Positions 5,308-12,508 of a stretch of DNA of 15,185 bases are shown here, one piece after another. Numbering within the stretch: position 1 is the stretch's first letter; each line of letters starts with the position of its first letter. The notes beneath the pieces were generated by a model. It saw only the letters and a program-made list of their open reading frames with translations, was not told the DNA's origin and ran no database searches. Source of the stretch: Syntrophomonadaceae bacterium (GTDB lineage: Bacteria > Bacillota > Dethiobacteria > DTU022); the NCBI GenBank assembly GCA_003558195.1, contig PWMM01000035.1:1-15185 (forward strand), written 5' to 3'. Position numbers and translations under genes: made by a program.

Positions 5308-6668
5308 GTCAAGAGGATTGGTTAACAGAAATCCTCGAAAGAAAAGACAAAGAAGCAACCAAAGAACTTGCTAAAGGACTTCTGGACGTAGACCTCCTTG
5401 ATAAACAAAGCGATATAGTTAAACATATACTCTGGGAAAACAACGACTTAGTTATTTCTGCTTATACTCGTTATGGTAAGACTTATGCTGTTGCTGTTGC
5501 TGTGGTGTTGTATATCTTGCTTAATGAGGGTAGGACTATTATGCTTTTAAGCCCTTCTTTTCAACAGACAAGTATTCTACGTAACTATATAGCTGAGATA
5601 ATAAGCACTAACGAAGTTCCACGTCAATTAATAGACTACGGAGGAAGACACTTAAAAAAAGAAGTGAACAAGAAAAGAATAACCTTCACGAACGGATGTG
5701 AACTAAGGGTCCTAAGCGCCTCAGGAGACGCAGAACGCTTAATGGGACACGGAGGAGAACTCGTAGTACTCGACGAATCCTGCCTAATAACCTACCAAGT
5801 ATTCAAAAACAGAATAAGCAGAATGCTCGGAGACAGCAAAAACAGTAAACTAATCCAAATAGGAAACCCGTGGCACAAAAGAAACCAAATGTGGAGATAC
5901 TGGAAGAAACAAGACGTAGAAAATATACATATTCCAGTGGGGGTGGGGATAGAAGAAGGTAGAATAACGCAGAGTTTCGTGGATGAGCAAAAGGAGTTAC
6001 TGAGTCCAATGGAGTTTCAGGTTCTGTATGAGGCGAGGTTCCCCGATGACGCTGAAGACGCTTTAATTAAGTGGAGTTGGCTTCAGGACGCTATTCAGAG
6101 AGAACTTGAGTTACTTAAACCGGCGGTGGTTATGGGTCTCGATGTGGCTGAAGGTGGAAGAGACCATTGTGTGCTTTGCGTGGCGAAGAAGAAAAGTAAT
6201 AAGTATAAGGTAATTGAGTTCGTGAAGTGGAATAAAGCAGATACAATGAAGACCGTGGGAAGAGCGTTGAAGGAAATTCAGAAGTATAATCCTTCGAAGG
6301 TGTTTGTTGATGAAATAGGCGTTGGTAAAGGAGTATGTGACAGACTAAAGGAGAAAGTGGAGGGGGTGGTTGGCGTGAAAGTTGGGAAAAAACCGACGAG
6401 GGAGAAAGATAGGTTCTTGAATAGGAAATCGCAGTATTATTGGCGGCTTCGGGGTTTGTTTGAAGAGGGAAATATATCAATTCCTCGGGACCAAGGTTTC
6501 CTTAGTGAAGCAAGTAAAATGAAGTATGAATTAATGAGCAATGGAAAGATAAAGATTGTGGACCCGAGCGATAAGTCACCTGACTTCGCGGACAGTTTAA
6601 TGCTTTGTTGTTCAGGTGAAAAGCGGGAAGAACTGTTCATAGGAACATACAACCCTATGATGAAATGA
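5304..6668 (+). CDS. terL: Terminase large subunit, 454 residues
   Basis: This is the packaging ATPase and nuclease that pumps DNA through the portal. The ATPase domain has a Walker A-type motif AYTRYGKT (53-60), Walker B LVVLDES (153-159) with the catalytic Glu, and a coupling motif QIGNP (185-189). The C-terminal RNase H-like nuclease shows the three acidic sites: GLDVAEGG (Asp280), VFVDEIGVGKG (Asp336) and PDFADSL (Asp427/Asp430). Length is normal. The start overlaps terS by ATGA. Codon use is patchy: A/C-ending around 5320-5450 and 5580-5935, T/G-ending in 5450-5580 and after 5935. This may record recombination within the gene. The stop TGA is followed by a promoter-like element. Confidence 0.95.
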   Translation: MSQEDWLTEILERKDKEATKELAKGLLDVDLLDKQSDIVKHILWENNDLVISAYTRYGKTYAVAVAVVLYILLNEGRTIMLLSPSFQQTSILRNYIAEIISTNEVPRQLIDYGGRHLKKEVNKKRITFTNGCELRVLSASGDAERLMGHGGELVVLDESCLITYQVFKNRISRMLGDSKNSKLIQIGNPWHKRNQMWRYWKKQDVENIHIPVGVGIEEGRITQSFVDEQKELLSPMEFQVLYEARFPDDAEDALIKWSWLQDAIQRELELLKPAVVMGLDVAEGGRDHCVLCVAKKKSNKYKVIEFVKWNKADTMKTVGRALKEIQKYNPSKVFVDEIGVGKGVCDRLKEKVEGVVGVKVGKKPTREKDRFLNRKSQYYWRLRGLFEEGNISIPRDQGFLSEASKMKYELMSNGKIKIVDPSDKSPDFADSLMLCCSGEKREELFIGTYNPMMK

Positions 6669-6687
6669 TTAACACGATAATGAAGGC

Positions 6688-6716
6688 GTAACCATATAAG
6701 AGGGGATATATATAAA
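6688..6716 (+). promoter_or_regulatory. Repeated 29-bp promoter-like element, copy 1 (portal)
   Basis: Begins GTAACCATATAAGAGGGG and ends in ATATATATAAA. It contains two TATA-like boxes, CATATAAG (6693-6700) and ATATATATAAA (6706-6716). It matches 8833-8861 with one mismatch in 29 bases. From the first box the start of transcription would fall near 6722, a few bases before the portal ATG at 6730, giving an almost leaderless message. Confidence 0.6.
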
Positions 6717-6729
6717 GAAAGTGGTGTCT

Positions 6730-8037
6730 ATGAGTCTTCGTGAAAAACTAAGTAATTCTATTTCAACAGCAAAGGAAAAACTATCGAAGGAGACACTCCC
6801 AAGTTTCATTGGGTCCAGCGTTGGGAACTACGCAGACATGCCTGACATCTTCGGGGAAAGAATCAAGTCTCCACACCAAGAGATGAAAGCAACCCGCGAA
6901 ATATACAGAAACCTCCCCCAAGTCACAGCGTCCGTAGAAATGTTCACAGACATGATGATGGGCAACAAAGTAACAATCAAAACAAGTGACCCGCAGGGAG
7001 AACACTACTTCAACCACCACATACTACCAAAACTAAAACCCGCACTACGCGAAGCAATAGAAAACTACATAATAACGGGAAACGGATACATAGAAGTAGT
7101 AAGACACCCAGCAACAGGAAAACCCGTCAACTTCATACCCATACCTGAATCGGAGAGAATGTACATAGACTACGGTGTAGACTACAAACCAACGAAGTAC
7201 ATACTCCAGAACATGTTAGCCACAAAAGGACACACAATCAATTACTACCCTGACCGAAAAAGCAGGAAACACATACGGGGCGACGTATTTAAACCAGAAG
7301 AAATACTTCACTTCAAAAACGGGGTTTCAAAGATACCTGTATACGGTCGAAGTGACTTCGCGAGCGCATACGACGACTACAAGATATACGAGGAACTACA
7401 GCGTGACCTCGCAGTCATCAGCAGATGGAAAAGCATAGCGAAACACATACTCACAATCAAGAACGTTGACGGAGAACCAATAACGAAAGACGAAAAAGAC
7501 GCTTTCGACGAAGCAATGGCGACAAGCGAAGACAACGAAAACATCATAACAAACAAAGCAGTAGAAAAAACAGACCTTGGGTATAACGGGAAACACGAAA
7601 ACATACAGGAACACATAAAGGAAATTAATCGAAGAATAACAAGCACCATTGTTCCAAGTTTCTATCTTCACGGGGACGTAACCAACTACGCGGTTGCGAA
7701 CGACCAAAAGAGCGCTCTCTACCTACGGGTTCAATCGAAGAGGGACTCATGGATCCATCAAGTTGAAAGTGTTCTCGATGAAATAGCGTACTACGAAGGA
7801 TACAGTAGAGACGTGGAACTTGTTTTCGGGGAATTTGATTTTCCAACGAAGAAAGAAAAAATACGTGACTACGCTGAAGCGTGGAAAAACGGTGGAATAT
7901 GCCTACGTGACTACCAGGAAATTCTTGGAATTGAACCTGACGAGGAATTCGGGGACGCGTATAAATGGGAACTTCAACCTGAGCAGAAACCCGAAGTTGA
8001 GTTAAGTGAGGAACTAAAGCGAAAAGTAGGTGTTTAA
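6730..8037 (+). CDS. Portal protein, HK97-like, 435 residues
   Basis: ATG at 6730 (MSLREKLSNSISTAKEKL) is used rather than the GTG at 6721, which would be at or before the predicted transcription start. The order of sequence features is that of portal proteins: early VTASVEMFTDMMMGNKV, then ENYIITGNGYIEVVRHPATG (a region common to HK97/SPP1-type portals), FKPEEILHFKNG followed by PVYGRSDFASA, and the long stem helix region QRDLAVISRWKSIAKHIL. The late part has INRRITSTIVPSFYLHGD and KSALYLRVQSKRDSW. Twelve copies form the ring through which TerL packages DNA and to which connectors bind. The stop TAA sits one base before the GTG start of the MuF gene. Codons are strongly A/C-ending in 6790-7640. 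Confidence 0.92.
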   Translation: MSLREKLSNSISTAKEKLSKETLPSFIGSSVGNYADMPDIFGERIKSPHQEMKATREIYRNLPQVTASVEMFTDMMMGNKVTIKTSDPQGEHYFNHHILPKLKPALREAIENYIITGNGYIEVVRHPATGKPVNFIPIPESERMYIDYGVDYKPTKYILQNMLATKGHTINYYPDRKSRKHIRGDVFKPEEILHFKNGVSKIPVYGRSDFASAYDDYKIYEELQRDLAVISRWKSIAKHILTIKNVDGEPITKDEKDAFDEAMATSEDNENIITNKAVEKTDLGYNGKHENIQEHIKEINRRITSTIVPSFYLHGDVTNYAVANDQKSALYLRVQSKRDSWIHQVESVLDEIAYYEGYSRDVELVFGEFDFPTKKEKIRDYAEAWKNGGICLRDYQEILGIEPDEEFGDAYKWELQPEQKPEVELSEELKRKVGV

Positions 8038-8038
8038 C

Positions 8039-8830
8039 GTGGACAGCAGGAAGCGTGATCGATTCACGCGGAGAATACAGCAACGAGGTATTCTACGGAA
8101 AGCACAGCGAAAACGAAGAGTAAATAAGAACCTTGTTTTTAATCGGAAGATAGATAAAAGAAAGTACTACGGAGTCGCTGTAAACATATCCAACTACACA
8201 GAGATAATAGAGGAAGGTATAGATTTCTCGGAGCTCAAACAATACCTCTCTACGCTACGGGAAACAAAAGTAACTGAGTCATACATAGACCAAGCAAAAG
8301 GACTGGTTAAAAACTTGTTTGATACAGGTATAGCAGTAAAAATAAAGGATTTGTTCATTGATTCACATAAGAAAGGAACGCGCCGAGTTTTCGATAAGAA
8401 AGGGGAACAAATAGATATAGGTGACGTTGAACCACGTGGAATTGAACACATGACCGCGAAGCAGAAAGAATACTTCAGCAATATATCAAGTGACGCAGGA
8501 GAAACAATAGACAAGGAGTTAACGAAGTCACTCGAAAAAGGTGAATCTATACCGAAAGCGCGGGACAAACTAATGGATAAACTCGAAGGACTCAAGAAGA
8601 ATAGAGCGGAAACAATAGCAAGAAGCGAAATCATTAAAGCATCAGCGAAAGGAACTGAAGACGCTATGGAGGACGCGGGAATAAATAAAGTACTATGGGT
8701 AGCGACCCTTGACGCGAGAGTATGCGAAGTTTGTGAAGCACTACACCTCAAGCAATTCAGTAGAGGCGAAACACTACCCGTCAGAGACACACACCCAAAT
8801 TGTAGGTGTACTCTTGTGGCGGACGTATAG
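8039..8830 (+). CDS. MuF-type head morphogenesis protein (SPP1 gp7 family), 263 residues
   Basis: Start GTG at 8039 is preferred to GTG at 8030 because TAGGTG (8027-8032) is a ribosome binding site at the right spacing for it. The first 40 residues are strongly basic (RKRDRFTRRIQQRGILRKAQ), suiting contact with DNA or portal. The C-terminal 80 residues carry the family signature: AETIARSEIIKASAKG, then VCEVCEALH (a CxxC pair), PVRDTHPNCRC at the end with a His and two further Cys, probably binding a metal ion. MuF proteins sit in the head, attach to the portal and help assembly and DNA delivery. The gene ends TAG and is followed by the second promoter-like repeat. Confidence 0.9.
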   Translation: MDSRKRDRFTRRIQQRGILRKAQRKRRVNKNLVFNRKIDKRKYYGVAVNISNYTEIIEEGIDFSELKQYLSTLRETKVTESYIDQAKGLVKNLFDTGIAVKIKDLFIDSHKKGTRRVFDKKGEQIDIGDVEPRGIEHMTAKQKEYFSNISSDAGETIDKELTKSLEKGESIPKARDKLMDKLEGLKKNRAETIARSEIIKASAKGTEDAMEDAGINKVLWVATLDARVCEVCEALHLKQFSRGETLPVRDTHPNCRCTLVADV

Positions 8831-8832
8831 GT

Positions 8833-8861
8833 GTAACCATATAAGAGGGCATATATATAAA
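8833..8861 (+). promoter_or_regulatory. Repeated 29-bp promoter-like element, copy 2 (protease-scaffold-capsid)
   Basis: Identical to 6688-6716 except C for G at the eighteenth base. CATATAAG (8838-8845) would place transcription start near 8867, leaving a short leader that keeps AGAGGTGAG (8869-8877) in front of the ATG at 8881. A third ATATAAGAGG unit follows at 8864. Likely drives the late, highly needed scaffold and capsid genes. Confidence 0.65.
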
Positions 8862-8880
8862 TGATATAAGAGGTGAGCAG

Positions 8881-9711
8881 ATGAAACAAGTAAGGATTCA
8901 AACTGAGTCATTCGAAATAACGAAAGAAGAAGAAAACGGAGTAACAATGAAAGGACTTGCTCTACCTTTCGGGAAAGAAAGTAGAAACGGAGTACAGTAT
9001 GACGCGGATTCAGTGAAGGATACAGCGGAAACACTAATAGGAAGACCACTACTATGGAATCATAACGACGGGGAACTACCCGTTGGACACATAACGAACG
9101 TGGAACTCAAGGACGAGGGACTATACTACGAAGCAAACCTCGACCCAAACGAAGAAAAACTAATAACGAAACTGAAGCGCGGAGACATAAGGAACGTGTC
9201 AATAGGCGTAGAAGTAGATGAAGAGAAATTCGAGGACAACGTGGTGTTCGTAACAGATTTCTATGAACTAAGTGTTTGCTCTATACCAGGATTTCCGCAG
9301 ACAAACTTAACCATAGAGAAACTAATTGAAGAAAGAGGTGACAAACAAATGTCAGATAAAAAAGAAGCAGATGAAGATGAAGTAATTAAGGAAGAACAAG
9401 AACCACAAGAAGAAAAACAAGAAGAAACAGAAGACGAGGAAGAACAGATAGAGACACTAACAAAAGAAATACAGGAAATGAAAGAAAGAATAAGTAACCT
9501 TGAAGCGAAGTTCGAGGCGAGTAAAGAACCAGAAGAAGACGAAGAAGAAGAAGACGAAGACGAGGAAGACGAAGAGGAAGAGGAAGAGAAAAAGGAAGTA
9601 AAAATAACTCCCGAAGAACTCGAAGCACACTCAAAGCAATCAATACCAAACAAAGAAAACAAAGAAGAAGATAACGTTAAAAAAGCACTAAAGGAGGTGT
9701 TATGTAGATGA
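8881..9711 (+). CDS. Prohead protease fused to acidic scaffold, 276 residues
   Basis: Residues 1-150 are an HK97-type (S78/U35) prohead protease: GLALPFGKESRNG, the catalytic His in LLWNHND (His61), the nucleophile region RGDIRNVSIG (Ser107), and DFYELSVCSIPGFPQTN. Residues from about 157 form a coiled, extremely acidic tail (Glu/Asp/Lys-rich, with a helix ETLTKEIQEMKERISNLEAK) that fits a scaffolding domain inside the procapsid. The C-terminus KKALKEVLCR is basic and likely binds the major capsid protein. A ribosome binding site and ATG at the domain junction suggest the scaffold is also made alone. Start ATG follows AGAGGTGAG. The 3' end holds AAGGAGGTG for the capsid gene, overlapping by ATGA. 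Confidence 0.9.
   Translation: MKQVRIQTESFEITKEEENGVTMKGLALPFGKESRNGVQYDADSVKDTAETLIGRPLLWNHNDGELPVGHITNVELKDEGLYYEANLDPNEEKLITKLKRGDIRNVSIGVEVDEEKFEDNVVFVTDFYELSVCSIPGFPQTNLTIEKLIEERGDKQMSDKKEADEDEVIKEEQEPQEEKQEETEDEEEQIETLTKEIQEMKERISNLEAKFEASKEPEEDEEEEDEDEEDEEEEEEKKEVKITPEELEAHSKQSIPNKENKEEDNVKKALKEVLCR
9349..9711 (+). CDS. Nested scaffolding protein from internal in-frame start, 120 residues
   Basis: Within the protease-scaffold gene, GAGGTGA (9335-9341) stands seven bases before an in-frame ATG at 9349 (protein position Met157), exactly between the protease fold and the acidic helix-rich tail. The product would begin MSDKKEADEDEVIKEEQ and be almost pure scaffold. This mirrors the lambda C/Nu3 arrangement, where scaffold is produced in larger amount than protease by internal initiation. 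Spacing and strength equal those of authentic starts here. Expression itself is inferred. Confidence 0.65.
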   Translation: MSDKKEADEDEVIKEEQEPQEEKQEETEDEEEQIETLTKEIQEMKERISNLEAKFEASKEPEEDEEEEDEDEEDEEEEEEKKEVKITPEELEAHSKQSIPNKENKEEDNVKKALKEVLCR

Positions 9712-10694
9712 ATAAGAAATATAAGACAGAAGGAGTCCAGCAACTCGGAAAAGAAGTTGTGGGAATGATGGAGAAGTTCGAGAGGAAGTCACTAAAAGAG
9801 AAATACGCTAATGTAATTAACGCGGTAAACACTAAGAAAGAGACCCTTGACGACGACGCCGACCTATACACCGATATAATGGCGGACTTCATAGAACTTG
9901 CATACGAACCAAAGTTAATCGCTGAAGGAATCATAAAGCAAATAAACCTTCCTATGTACGCGGGGGCAGACAGCATAAAGATACCTATTGAAAGCAGGTT
10001 AACATCGGACGACGTATCAGCAGACGGGTCAGTAACAGAAAGAGACACAGGATACACGGAAATAACCATTGAACCTGACTGGAAAGGACTAAAAACAACA
10101 ATAAGCGAGAAACTACTGAGAAAAGGCGCGGTTGACTTAATCGGGCACAGACTTGGGCAAATAGGTAGAGCAATAAGCAGAGGAGTAGATGAAGACATAC
10201 TCGAAGAAATGGGAAAAGCGTGTACAAAAGACGACGCAACCTACGGAGACAACAGCAACTACAACTACCTGACGACATCATCCCATATGAGTTTCGACGC
10301 GGTAATTGACTCAATAGCAGAACACAGAAAACTATACGCTGAACCAACGTGGTTAATAATTTCACCAACACAATGGAACCACCTCATGAAGGACAGCGAC
10401 ATGAAATCAGCGCAAGCATACGGAACAACAACTGGAAATGTATATGAAATCCAGCAGTTCGGTGCACTAAGGATATTTGTGTCAAACAACCTTGACGACG
10501 ATGGACCTGACGCGATGCTCGTTGACTCAGAGGAAGTAGGTTATTTCGTAGACCAAACTGACATCGAGACGTGGGACGGAAGACCAGTTGGAAAGATAGC
10601 GACGGAAGTAATCGGCGCAAAGTGTTACGGAGTAGGAATAGCGAAACCAACAGCGGTTTTCGGAATCTTCGCGGACACAGACGAACCAACATAG
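9708..10694 (+). CDS. Major capsid protein, HK97 fold, 328 residues
   Basis: ATG at 9708 overlaps the scaffold stop and follows AAGGAGGTG at ideal spacing, the best ribosome binding site in the window, in line with the need for hundreds of copies. The protein has the usual plan: a helical charged N-terminus (about 1-65) that may be removed by the protease, a beta-rich region (ADSIKIPIESRL, DTGYTEITIEPDWKGLKTTISEKLL), the long spine helix region DLIGHRLGQIGRAISRGVDE, and a later P/A-domain with EPTWLIISPTQWNHLMKD, LRIFVSNN and AMLVDSEEVGYF. Position after protease-scaffold and before connectors agrees. The stop is TAG with an in-frame TAA two codons later, then a hairpin. Confidence 0.93.
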   Translation: MNKKYKTEGVQQLGKEVVGMMEKFERKSLKEKYANVINAVNTKKETLDDDADLYTDIMADFIELAYEPKLIAEGIIKQINLPMYAGADSIKIPIESRLTSDDVSADGSVTERDTGYTEITIEPDWKGLKTTISEKLLRKGAVDLIGHRLGQIGRAISRGVDEDILEEMGKACTKDDATYGDNSNYNYLTTSSHMSFDAVIDSIAEHRKLYAEPTWLIISPTQWNHLMKDSDMKSAQAYGTTTGNVYEIQQFGALRIFVSNNLDDDGPDAMLVDSEEVGYFVDQTDIETWDGRPVGKIATEVIGAKCYGVGIAKPTAVFGIFADTDEPT

Positions 10695-10701
10695 AAATAA
10701 C

Positions 10702-10717
10702 GGGGGTATAAACCCCC
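10702..10717 (+). terminator. GC hairpin with TATAAA loop behind the capsid gene
   Basis: GGGGG (10702-10706), loop TATAAA, CCCCC (10713-10717), followed by TCCCTTTGT. Five G-C pairs could stop or slow transcription or protect the capsid mRNA end. The loop itself reads as a TATA box, so it might also be a weak promoter for the connector gene: a start about 25 bases further would be near 10735, just before the ATG at 10742. Confidence 0.5.
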
Positions 10718-10741
10718 TCCCTTTGTATTATGGAGGATAGG

Positions 10742-11284
10742 ATGTATAACGAAACAGCGGACTTAAGGCGAAACATACAGGGTGTAGGTGACGCGTATAC
10801 TTCAGGGGAATTAACGGAGTTCCTGAAGGAAGCGAGTACGGAATTAACCGTAAACGTTGGGCGGTATTACAGCGAGACATATATGTCTCCCACGAAGAAG
10901 TTAACCCTGAAGTTTAAAGACATCATTAGTTTCAATAAAGTAGTGGTTGTTCATAGTGACTCAGTTGTTCCGAGTGAGCAGTACTCGGTGTCAAGCGGGG
11001 TCATTGAATTCGATGAAGACTACTTCGATGAATACATAGATGGTTACGCGATTAAGGTTTTTTATGAACCCGAAGCATTTAAATATCTTGAGTTGCTGTA
11101 TGCGACGAGGGGTGTTCTTGAGCGAGTTATGTTCCAAACGAACGATGAGTTAATCGGCGTGAAGCAACAGAAAGTGAGTGACCGAATTAAGCGACTTGAA
11201 GCAAAACTAAATTCTACTCGGGGAACAACCACTTCAGTCGTCACGGGTAAGTCGGGGTTGCCTCTCCGTAGGCGGTTTCTATGA
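10742..11284 (+). CDS. Head-tail connector (gp6-like adaptor), 180 residues
   Basis: ATG at 10742 is chosen because GGAGG (10732-10736) lies five bases before it; the ATG at 10730 overlaps that site. The protein starts MYNETADLRRNIQGVGDAYT, has a helix (SGELTEFLKEASTELTVNVGRYY, in pieces), then strands (KKLTLKFKDIISFNKVVVVHSD, in pieces) and a closing helix pair (LELLYATRGVLERVMFQTND). Connectors of the HK97 gp6/SPP1 gp15 class bind below the portal ring and have this helical shape, plus an extra beta section here. The assignment rests on gene order and general pattern, with no strict motif. The stop overlaps the next ATG. Confidence 0.65.
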   Translation: MYNETADLRRNIQGVGDAYTSGELTEFLKEASTELTVNVGRYYSETYMSPTKKLTLKFKDIISFNKVVVVHSDSVVPSEQYSVSSGVIEFDEDYFDEYIDGYAIKVFYEPEAFKYLELLYATRGVLERVMFQTNDELIGVKQQKVSDRIKRLEAKLNSTRGTTTSVVTGKSGLPLRRRFL

Positions 11285-11541
11285 TTCCGAAGGATGAATT
11301 GAAGAAACTCGAGAAGAGAATAGCGCTTGAGATAGAGAAAGAAGCGAAGTTACTTTGCCCCGTTGATACAGGTCGCCTGAGGGCGAGTATCCAGACGTTC
11401 GAGGTTGGGTTCGATACCTACGTAGGTACACCTGTTGAGTACGCTTCGTTCGTGGAGTTCGGCACAAGTAAACCAAGTTACCCGAAGCAACCTTTTCTGC
11501 GTCCAGCGGTCGATAAAGTAAAAGCGAAGTACGGTGGATAA
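11281..11541 (+). CDS. HK97 gp10-like tail completion protein, 86 residues
   Basis: ATG overlaps the previous stop (ATGA). The sequence shows the gp10 signature: LCPVDTGRLRASI (about residues 25-37), TPVEYASFVEFGTSK (40s-60s) and QPFLRPAVDK at the end. These proteins help join tail to connector or complete the tail tube. Usual length is about 110-150 residues, so this is short, ending with KAKYGG directly after the conserved LRPA helix start. The TAA at 11539-11541 is followed without a gap by an in-frame ATG of a 143-residue ORF, so a fused 230-residue product would form if this UAA were read through. Whether the short form is complete is open. Confidence 0.82.
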   Translation: MIPKDELKKLEKRIALEIEKEAKLLCPVDTGRLRASIQTFEVGFDTYVGTPVEYASFVEFGTSKPSYPKQPFLRPAVDKVKAKYGG

Positions 11542-11973
11542 ATGCTACATGGAGATAAAGATGGAGTTAAAACAATTTGGGGCATAAAGAAGAAGCTGAT
11601 TAATAAACTACTTGAATACGAATACAGCAAAGTGAAGAAAGAAATAAGTAAAAGAGAAGCAGACGGATGGGTTCGTTCTACAACCCCTGAAGTCAGGGAC
11701 GCGTTAATAGATTCTCTTCAAGTAGGTTGCCGACGCGAAGCAAAAAGCATACGGAAAGCAGTAGACCTATTCTGCCTGGTATATGATAGCGACGACCCAT
11801 ACGCATACATGTTTCACAGGTTCATAAACCAGATGAAGAAAAAGAAGATTCTTGATAAAGAAAAATATATACGCGAAAGAAAGCGGTTTGACGACTGGTG
11901 GAACGAAGTAGAAGGCGAAACCAAAAGAGAAAAACACGAAGCAATAAAGAAGGAACTGGATATAACCATATAA
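11542..11973 (+). CDS. Unknown protein, 143 residues, in frame with the gp10-like gene
   Basis: It starts with ATG right after the TAA of the gp10-like gene, in the same frame, with GGTGG as a close, weak ribosome binding site. The protein is helical and basic (GIKKKLINKLLEYEYSKVKK; FHRFINQMKKKKILD), has two Cys (CRREAK and LFCLVYD) and a Trp pair (FDDWWNE). I do not recognise the family. Codons are A/C-ending, unlike the preceding connector and gp10-like genes, which may mean later insertion. It lies where head-tail joining proteins are found, but insertion of a non-structural gene there is also common. Its last codons overlap a promoter-like motif. Confidence 0.7.
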   Translation: MLHGDKDGVKTIWGIKKKLINKLLEYEYSKVKKEISKREADGWVRSTTPEVRDALIDSLQVGCRREAKSIRKAVDLFCLVYDSDDPYAYMFHRFINQMKKKKILDKEKYIRERKRFDDWWNEVEGETKREKHEAIKKELDITI

Positions 11974-11978
11974 GCAGG
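11963..11978 (+). promoter_or_regulatory. Third copy of the TAACCATATAAG promoter-like motif (tail genes)
   Basis: TAACCATATAAGCAGG matches 14 of 16 bases of the repeated element at 6688 and 8833, here overlapping the 3' end of the upstream ORF. Only the CATATAAG half is kept; the ATATATATAAA half is absent. Transcription would begin near 11996, leaving about 36 bases of leader including GAGGGG before the ATG at 12032. Two ACCAAGAGGG direct repeats (12000-12009, 12017-12026) lie in that leader. Confidence 0.45.
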
Positions 11979-12031
11979 TGTGTCCATAATTTATTCAGCA
12001 CCAAGAGGGTGTAGCGACCAAGAGGGGTATA

Positions 12032-12508
12032 ATGAATCCAAGCGACGTACAACGAAAAGTAATTGATTTACTGCGAAGTAAATTGATTGACGTTAATTCT
12101 TATAGACGTAGTAAACAGAAGAACTGGATATACAGCGATTTCCCTAAACTCACGGCAACAATGCCGAGAATAAGCGTAGAGTTAATCGATAGTCCACTTA
12201 CGCCTCTGGGCGTTGGTACAAACGCGAGAATACAGAACCTTAGGTTCGACGTGTCAATACTTGTTGATAGAAACGCGAAGTACGATGTAAACAACGACGG
12301 CGAGAAAAACTCACCCGAAGAAGTAGCGAGTCACCTTTCCCACGAAGTAATGGCGACCATAACCAAAAACCAAAGTGAATTAAAAGAAACAGGTTTACTT
12401 TATTTATATCCTACTGATGAAAGGCAACTTGAATCAGGAAACAGCAACACTATGCTTAGGCAAGTGGAGTTACAAGGAATACTAATAAGGAGGTTTAACG
12501 AAATATGA
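12032..12508 (+). CDS. Probable tail terminator protein, 158 residues
   Basis: ATG at 12032 follows AAGAGGGG. The beginning MNPSDVQRKVIDLLRSKLID is a helix, followed by strands and loops: PRISVELIDSPLTPLG, then RIQNLRFDVSILVDRN, and a late strand RQVELQGILIRRFNEI. This alpha/beta order (helix, strand with a long loop, FDVSI strand, helix SHEVMATI, terminal strand) is what is seen in tail terminators of the lambda gpU/minor tail group, which cap the tail tube and bind the head. Position one small gene upstream of the tail tube protein agrees. The family is too diverse for certainty without profile search. It overlaps the next gene by ATGA. Confidence 0.6.
   Translation: MNPSDVQRKVIDLLRSKLIDVNSYRRSKQKNWIYSDFPKLTATMPRISVELIDSPLTPLGVGTNARIQNLRFDVSILVDRNAKYDVNNDGEKNSPEEVASHLSHEVMATITKNQSELKETGLLYLYPTDERQLESGNSNTMLRQVELQGILIRRFNEI

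Noticed and set aside
8194..8901. Long minus-strand ORF of 235 codons opposite the MuF gene
   Set aside because: The + strand frame has clear MuF motifs; the antisense frame is open only because of the codon bias of the gene.
9530..9600. GAA/GAC repeats as a microsatellite or regulatory repeat
   Set aside because: Best explained as codons for an acidic scaffold tail; repeat units are irregular.
9261..9743. Minus-strand ORF with poly-serine
   Set aside because: It is the reverse complement of the Glu/Asp-rich scaffold codons (GAA/GAC/GAG), has no ribosome binding site and no protein-like pattern.
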